Of a DNA stretch of 64,000 bases, positions 59,721 through 64,000 are shown piece by piece. This stretch comes from an uncultured Paracoccaceae bacterium (GTDB taxonomy: Bacteria; Pseudomonadota; Alphaproteobacteria; Rhodobacterales; Rhodobacteraceae), in NCBI GenBank assembly GCA_947497985.1, contig CANMIX010000015.1, forward strand, positions 1-64,000. Reading direction: 5' to 3'. Each line of letters begins with the position of its first letter. Within the stretch, counting starts at the first letter, position 1. Made by a program: the position numbers and the translations under genes. The notes beneath the pieces were generated by a model, which was given only the letters and a program-made list of their open reading frames with translations, made no database searches and was not told the DNA's origin.

Positions 59721-60632
59721 TTAATGCGCAGGTCGGATAAAGGTGCCATTGCGCAGCTCGCGAAAGGCCGTGCGCAGCTCGTCCTGGGTGTTCATCACAA
59801 TGGGGCCATGCCAGGCCACCGGTTCCTCAATCGGCGCGCCCGAGATCAGCAGGAACCGCAGCCCCTCGGACCCGGCCTGCACGGTAATTTCGTCGCCAGT
59901 GCCAAAACGGACCAAGGTCCGATTGCCGGACATGTCGCGGATATTGACTTCCTGGCCCATGACCTCTTTTTCCAACAGGACCCCTTGGGGCGGGGCGGCA
60001 TCCACAAACAGGCCGGCCCCGTCAAAGACATAGGCGAAAGCCCGGCGGTAGGTGTCGATCTTGAAGGTCTTTTCCACCCCGGCGGGCACATAGACATCCA
60101 GATACTGGGGGTCCGCCGCGATGCCGTCCACGGGACCGCGCTGTCCCCAGAAGCTGCCGACGATCACTTTGACCCGGGTGCCATCATCGTCGATGACCTC
60201 GGGGATGTCCTGCCCCTGAATGTCCTGATACCGGGGTGCGCACATCTTGTCGGCGCTGGGTAGATTGCCCCACAGCTGGAACCCATGCATCTGACCTGCC
60301 GCGTTGCCGCTGGGCATTTCCTGATGCAGGATACCCGATCCGGCGGTCATCCATTGCACAGCCCCTGATCCCAAGGTGCCAGAATTGCCCAGGGAGTCGC
60401 TGTGTTCTACTGAACCCGACAGAACATAGGTGATCGTTTCGATCCCGCGATGGGGGTGCCAGGGAAACCCGCGCTCGTAATCATCCGGGCTGTCGCCACG
60501 AAAATCGTCAAACAGCAGAAAAGGATCCAGCTCGCTTGGATCTTGGAAACCAAAGGCCCGGTGCAGCTTCACCCCGGCGCCTTCCATGGTCTGAACCGCA
60601 GAACGTCTCTCCAGAATTGGCCGTACCGACAT
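59721..60632 (-). CDS. Pirin family protein
   Basis: 303 residues from the ATG at 60632 (AGGAGA, seven-base spacing). Bicupin with the metal ligands in H-P-H-R-G-I-E-T-I and the pirin segment G-D-x-x-D-Y-E-R-G-F-P-W-H; also T-A-G-S-G-I-L-H-Q-E. Pirins bind iron and some act as quercetin dioxygenases; the role here is unknown. Divergent from the membrane protein gene at 60778. Confidence 0.9.
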   Translation of the reverse strand: MSVRPILERRSAVQTMEGAGVKLHRAFGFQDPSELDPFLLFDDFRGDSPDDYERGFPWHPHRGIETITYVLSGSVEHSDSLGNSGTLGSGAVQWMTAGSGILHQEMPSGNAAGQMHGFQLWGNLPSADKMCAPRYQDIQGQDIPEVIDDDGTRVKVIVGSFWGQRGPVDGIAADPQYLDVYVPAGVEKTFKIDTYRRAFAYVFDGAGLFVDAAPPQGVLLEKEVMGQEVNIRDMSGNRTLVRFGTGDEITVQAGSEGLRFLLISGAPIEEPVAWHGPIVMNTQDELRTAFRELRNGTFIRPAH

Positions 60633-60777
60633 GGTGCATCTCCTGTGGCTGTGATGGCCTAGATCTAGACTTTGCGGCTCTGAATGAGTAGAGCCAGCCA
60701 AACACGGGGCCTGTGTGATGACGCACAGAGCAATTCCCGAACGCGCCCTGAACAGGCCGTGCCCATAGGAGAGAGCG

Positions 60778-61284
60778 ATGAAAGACGAACCCCTGGCAAC
60801 CATATCTGCCTCTGCCCCGCGCCGCCTTGTTGGGGTGGCCATGTTGACCGGTCTTGGTTTTCTGCTCCCCTATCTTGCGATGCAAGGAGGGCAGGGTGCC
60901 TTTCTAAGCCTGTTTTTGATTGTCCTCGGAGGGGGCGCAATGTGGGTGGCCCTGCGCATGTTGCAGGCTACCAAGCAAAACGTGGTTCTTACCGTGGACG
61001 GTCTTTATGACAGCGATGGCACCTTGATTGCAGCACTGGATAACATCACCCGGGTTGAAAAGGGCGCCTTTGCGTTCAAGCCCTCAAACGGGTTCACGCT
61101 GCGCACCAAGGAAGCGGGCACGCGCGCATGGCGGCCCGGCATGTGGTGGCGTCTGGGTAAAAGTGTCGGAATTGGTGGGGTTACCCCGGGCCAACATGCA
61201 AAGACGATGGCGGATATCCTTGCGGCCTTGGTTGCCGATAAAACCATGATCGATGATATCAAAGACCGCCTGGATCAACGTTGA
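60778..61284 (+). CDS. Membrane protein of unknown function
   Basis: 168 residues, ATG at 60778 with AGGAGA upstream. Two hydrophobic helices (about 17-36 and 42-62) in a hairpin, then a soluble 100-residue domain with the pattern L-T-V-D-G-L-Y-D-S-D-G-T-L-I and W-R-P-G-M-W-W-R-L-G-K. It resembles small PH-like membrane proteins common in Rhodobacteraceae that I cannot name further. Its stop lies inside a 20-base palindrome. Confidence 0.72.
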   Translation: MKDEPLATISASAPRRLVGVAMLTGLGFLLPYLAMQGGQGAFLSLFLIVLGGGAMWVALRMLQATKQNVVLTVDGLYDSDGTLIAALDNITRVEKGAFAFKPSNGFTLRTKEAGTRAWRPGMWWRLGKSVGIGGVTPGQHAKTMADILAALVADKTMIDDIKDRLDQR

Positions 61285-61289
61285 TCCAG
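61270..61289. terminator. Palindromic hairpin at the end of the membrane protein gene
   Basis: A perfect 20-base palindrome, CTGGATCAACGTTGATCCAG, contains the stop codon of the membrane protein gene. It can form a strong stem; a T-rich run follows about 20 bases later. It could serve both this gene and the convergent Tad-type operon. Confidence 0.5.
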
Positions 61290-61322
61290 ACGGCCTGAAA
61301 TTCGTGTTTTGTCTTTTAAAGG

Positions 61323-61976
61323 TTAGATGACGTCGTCAATCCCATCATCGTGGGATGAGCCGGGAACGATGACCCCTTCGAACCGGACCAGCGGCGCAAA
61401 TCGCGGACGGGTAAAGACGAAGCTTTCGATCTCCATCAGGGATTGCTGCAACAGGTCTTCGTCACTGTCGCCGAAGTCCGCATTGCGCAGCTCCAGGAAA
61501 ACAAACGGGAAGACCGGGCGAACCAGATTGTGCATCTCAACCAGGATAACGCGTTCCTGATCGGGCATGTTCGGCAGATTGTTCGCAATGAGCTGAATGT
61601 CTGCATCCGTGCGTGGTGCATAGGCGTCACCACGAGCTCTGGACCAATCGATATAGTGGCGGTCGTCATCTTCGTCCCAACGAACGATGGTGATGCGAAT
61701 AGACAGGTCAGAGTCGGGCCGCACCAGCAGCTCTGCCATATCCTGCATGCTGTCGACGTAGTCATCGTTCAGCTCCTGTGTCTCACGCGAGATCAGGTCA
61801 GATACGGTATAGGCCGCTTTCAGGTTGATACTCTCCTGGCGGAAGGCGTCAAAGAAGGTGACAACCATCGCAAAGATAAACAGGATCAGCGGCAGGTAGA
61901 TCGCAAATTCGACCGCAATGGAGCCATCGGTATCTGACGCAAACCGTTTGGCCTTTTTGGAAAACAACTTACGCAT
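61323..61976 (-). CDS. TadE/TadG-like pilus assembly protein
   Basis: 217 residues. The N-terminus has the TadE-type signature after a basic start: D-G-S-I-A-V-E-F-A-I-Y-L-P-L-I-L-F-I-F, a pseudopilin-like hydrophobic helix preceded by Gly and with Glu at position +5. The rest is an acidic, predicted periplasmic domain. It follows the next TadE-like gene by three bases. Probably a minor pilin-like part of the Tad/Flp system. Confidence 0.8.
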   Translation of the reverse strand: MRKLFSKKAKRFASDTDGSIAVEFAIYLPLILFIFAMVVTFFDAFRQESINLKAAYTVSDLISRETQELNDDYVDSMQDMAELLVRPDSDLSIRITIVRWDEDDDRHYIDWSRARGDAYAPRTDADIQLIANNLPNMPDQERVILVEMHNLVRPVFPFVFLELRNADFGDSDEDLLQQSLMEIESFVFTRPRFAPLVRFEGVIVPGSSHDDGIDDVI

Positions 61977-61979
61977 GGT

Positions 61980-62528
61980 TTACCTCGGTTCCTGAACAAA
62001 TGCCGACGCTGCATACAGGCTGACACGCCCATCTAAGTCCTTGGGCATGGCTGCACCTAAGCCCCAGGTCGGTAGGATTGGATCGAACTTGATACAGGCG
62101 CGGACAAACATCAGTTCGTTGGATTGGCCGTTTTCAAAGCTGCGCACCGGGCTGATCGTGGCCGCATCAATCGAGTCCACGCAATCGGGATACTCACTGA
62201 CATTGTCGGTCCAGTTAAATGGATCCAACTGCACCAGCTCCAGCCGCATCTGGGTTTCACAGTCGTCGATGAACGCAGCACGCGAACAGACGTCATCGCG
62301 GATGTCATCGTGGGTTACCGCAACCCCGGTGCCCAGGCGCAATTCACGCACAGTCAGGTCCAAGGCGCGTTCCAACATCGAACCGCGCATCTGGATCAGG
62401 CCCAATTCGATGGTGGTCAGCAGGATCAGCAATAAAAGCGGGAAGAAGATAACAAACTCAACCGTGATCGAGCCTTCTTCACTGCGACGAAAGCGGCGCA
62501 TGTAATGCGCTAAGCGAGAACGGATCAT
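61980..62528 (-). CDS. TadE-like pseudopilin
   Basis: 182 residues. N-terminal E-E-G-S-I-T-V-E-F-V-I-F-F-P-L-L-L-L-I-L is a clear TadE-type segment, with the Glu expected after processing. Cysteines (in C-S-R-A-A-F-I-D-D-C, Y-P-D-C, R-A-C) could form disulfides outside the membrane. It overlaps the VWA protein gene by four bases. Confidence 0.83.
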   Translation of the reverse strand: MIRSRLAHYMRRFRRSEEGSITVEFVIFFPLLLLILLTTIELGLIQMRGSMLERALDLTVRELRLGTGVAVTHDDIRDDVCSRAAFIDDCETQMRLELVQLDPFNWTDNVSEYPDCVDSIDAATISPVRSFENGQSNELMFVRACIKFDPILPTWGLGAAMPKDLDGRVSLYAASAFVQEPR

Positions 62529-64000
62529 TGTGTCAGCCTCAACTGGCGGATGGAGGTTGCGATGGATGCAAATGCATCGGAGATTTCTATGCCGTCGACG
62601 TCAAAGAAGTGAGAGTCCGAACTTGCGCAGTTTTTCAGGACAGCCTGGCCGTTTGAGGGCGCCTCAAATCCAATCGTATATACAATGATCCCCTGCGCTT
62701 TGGCCGTGTCACAGATCGCTTGGGTGCGGCTGTTCTTTTCGCTGCCCCCCACGGTGTCGTAGGCACCATATAGGTAGGTGTTACGCGCGGTCGATGAGCC
62801 TAGGAAATCGGCATACAGGCGATCCGAGACATACTTCATGCTGGTGTCAGCCCAGAGATCGGCATAGCTGAGACGTTCAGAAGGAACCCCGCCTTCATCA
62901 ACCCACGTGCAGCTGTACTTGCCGCAGCTTCGATATTCGCCTTCGCCATAGGGGTGGTCCTCATAGCCCCATCCGTCCCAATAGTATTCACCCTCTGAAG
63001 GATCGTAGGTGGAATAGAGGCCGGTATTCTCGTGGTACCAGACGTCAGACATCAATTCATCGCCGCGGAAGTGATCTTCGACGTAATACTGCGAAGTATT
63101 CTGCCCGTCGGTCATCAAGACGATGATCTTCAGCGTTTCCTTGTCGGTATAGGCCGCAGGCCGTGTCGCGAAATCCGGATCAATGTAGGGCGTATCACCG
63201 CTGGTCAGGTTCACAATCGCCGGGTTTATGCTGGGATCCAGAAGCGCTGTGCCCCATTTCATACCCAGATCGATCGAGGTGTTGCCCTCTGCGACCAAGT
63301 TTTGGATGAAGGTTTTCAGCGTACCGCTGTCCTTCTCCATCAAGAGCATTTCGCGTGACGAACGCTCGTCGCAGACCGGTAGGCTGATCATGCGATTGTC
63401 GTTTGACCGATAGTCGCTCGTATACCACGGAGAGAAATGCATCGTGCGGTCATAGGTATTCGTCAAGTTGATTGTCGACGAGGTGAAGTCGCTGGCCTCA
63501 AAGTTGATGCAGTTCGAATAGTACCCGTTGAGTGCATTTGAATAAGCGCCAGTGGTGTTTAGCTGGGCATAAAGCTCATCCGGACCAGAGACCTGCGTCG
63601 CATACGGAACAATCGACATCGACATTTTGCCGTCGATCGTATTCAGCCCGATGGCATCCACGAACTCTTGGGCTGCGATTTTCAAGTTCGGCAGGCGAGA
63701 ATTCGAATTCATTGAACCGGATACGTCCAGCACAAGCGAAATCTCAATATCGTCGATGCTCTCTTCGGCACGAGAGCGTGCTTGCAACATCAGCTCAGAG
63801 TCGCCAAACAACTGTAGATACTGGGCGGCAAACGGTGTTTCGATCGTGCTCTCGACCTTTTTGAAACCCTGGCCCTGATCCACATAAGGGGTGTCATAAT
63901 ACTCCCCAAGTCCAGATTTCTCCAGATAGTCCTGAACGACAGCTTCTGGCTCGAACTCTTGGTCCAAGTCCGCCGCTGCCAACACGGCCCGGTCCAATGT
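62525..64000 (-). CDS. TadG-like protein with von Willebrand A domain (5' end missing)
   Basis: At least 491 residues; the start lies beyond the right edge. The visible N-terminal part, T-L-D-R-A-V-L-A-A-A-D-L-D-Q, is the stretch that follows the membrane helix in TadG-like proteins. A VWA domain begins near I-S-L-V-L-D-V-S-G-S-M-N-S-N-S, with an intact metal-site motif, and includes I-V-L-M-T-D-G-Q-N-T-S. A Tyr/Asp/Glu-rich insertion (about 300-360) and cysteines follow. TadG-type proteins sit in the envelope and are thought to aid anchoring of Flp pili. First of three co-translated genes here. Confidence 0.83.
   Translation of the reverse strand, partial: TLDRAVLAAADLDQEFEPEAVVQDYLEKSGLGEYYDTPYVDQGQGFKKVESTIETPFAAQYLQLFGDSELMLQARSRAEESIDDIEISLVLDVSGSMNSNSRLPNLKIAAQEFVDAIGLNTIDGKMSMSIVPYATQVSGPDELYAQLNTTGAYSNALNGYYSNCINFEASDFTSSTINLTNTYDRTMHFSPWYTSDYRSNDNRMISLPVCDERSSREMLLMEKDSGTLKTFIQNLVAEGNTSIDLGMKWGTALLDPSINPAIVNLTSGDTPYIDPDFATRPAAYTDKETLKIIVLMTDGQNTSQYYVEDHFRGDELMSDVWYHENTGLYSTYDPSEGEYYWDGWGYEDHPYGEGEYRSCGKYSCTWVDEGGVPSERLSYADLWADTSMKYVSDRLYADFLGSSTARNTYLYGAYDTVGGSEKNSRTQAICDTAKAQGIIVYTIGFEAPSNGQAVLKNCASSDSHFFDVDGIEISDAFASIATSIRQLRLTQ

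Overview
The window looks like chromosome of a marine alphaproteobacterium of the Rhodobacteraceae (Roseobacter group). This rests on the gene families and their arrangement (TRAP-TAXI and CUT1 transporters, PrkA/YeaH/SpoVR, class III alcohol dehydrogenase, Tad pilus genes, many ATGA-type gene overlaps) and on high GC with short intergenic gaps. It is inference; no 16S gene is present. I see no CRISPR array, insertion sequence or prophage.

Layout. 1-5694: right end of an integrative mobilizable element inserted at the 3' end of a tRNA-Ser(GCT) gene: tyrosine integrase, a coupled unknown gene, excisionase-like HTH protein, HTH/replication-like protein, and a ColE1-type mob cassette (MobC, then an MbeA-like relaxase carrying MbeB-like and MbeD-like genes in another frame). 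5946-9799: trans-4-hydroxyproline catabolic operon with a GntR regulator. 9939-14966: divergent DeoR-regulated CUT1 ABC transporter. 15412-16122: secreted trypsin-like protease. 16216-23648: type I secretion system with its Ig-repeat adhesin. 24369-29157: prkA-yeaH-spoVR. 29235-33603: glutathione-dependent formaldehyde dehydrogenase, then CopA and CueR with a readable CueR promoter. 33958-39529: SARP/TPR-type regulator and a glucosylglycerate module (phosphorylase facing synthase plus phosphatase).

39827-44628 is the most interesting part: a guanidine-I (ykkC) riboswitch followed by one operon for a NitT/TauT-type ABC importer, a ureohydrolase resembling Ni-dependent guanidine hydrolase, a protein with about 20 histidines in its first 40 residues, and a 52-residue His-containing membrane protein. 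I read this as guanidine uptake and hydrolysis with a candidate nickel-handling pair in place of the HypA/HypB-type helpers that I recall from cyanobacteria.

44812-45555 is a lone solute-binding protein. 45580-52934 is a TRAP-TAXI transporter with a universal stress protein and RpiR regulator, divergent from a BKACE enzyme plus class III aminotransferase; this looks like a catabolic locus for an unknown amino compound. 53051-64000 is mostly housekeeping: tRNA-Glu, recJ, glpX, hom, a small lipoprotein, a TetR regulator, PPK2, pirin, a membrane protein, and TadE/TadG-like pilus genes running off the right edge.

A cross-cutting pattern: in four transport operons the highly expressed component (three solute-binding proteins and the adhesin) is separated from its membrane components by a strong hairpin without a U-tract, as expected for differential mRNA stability.
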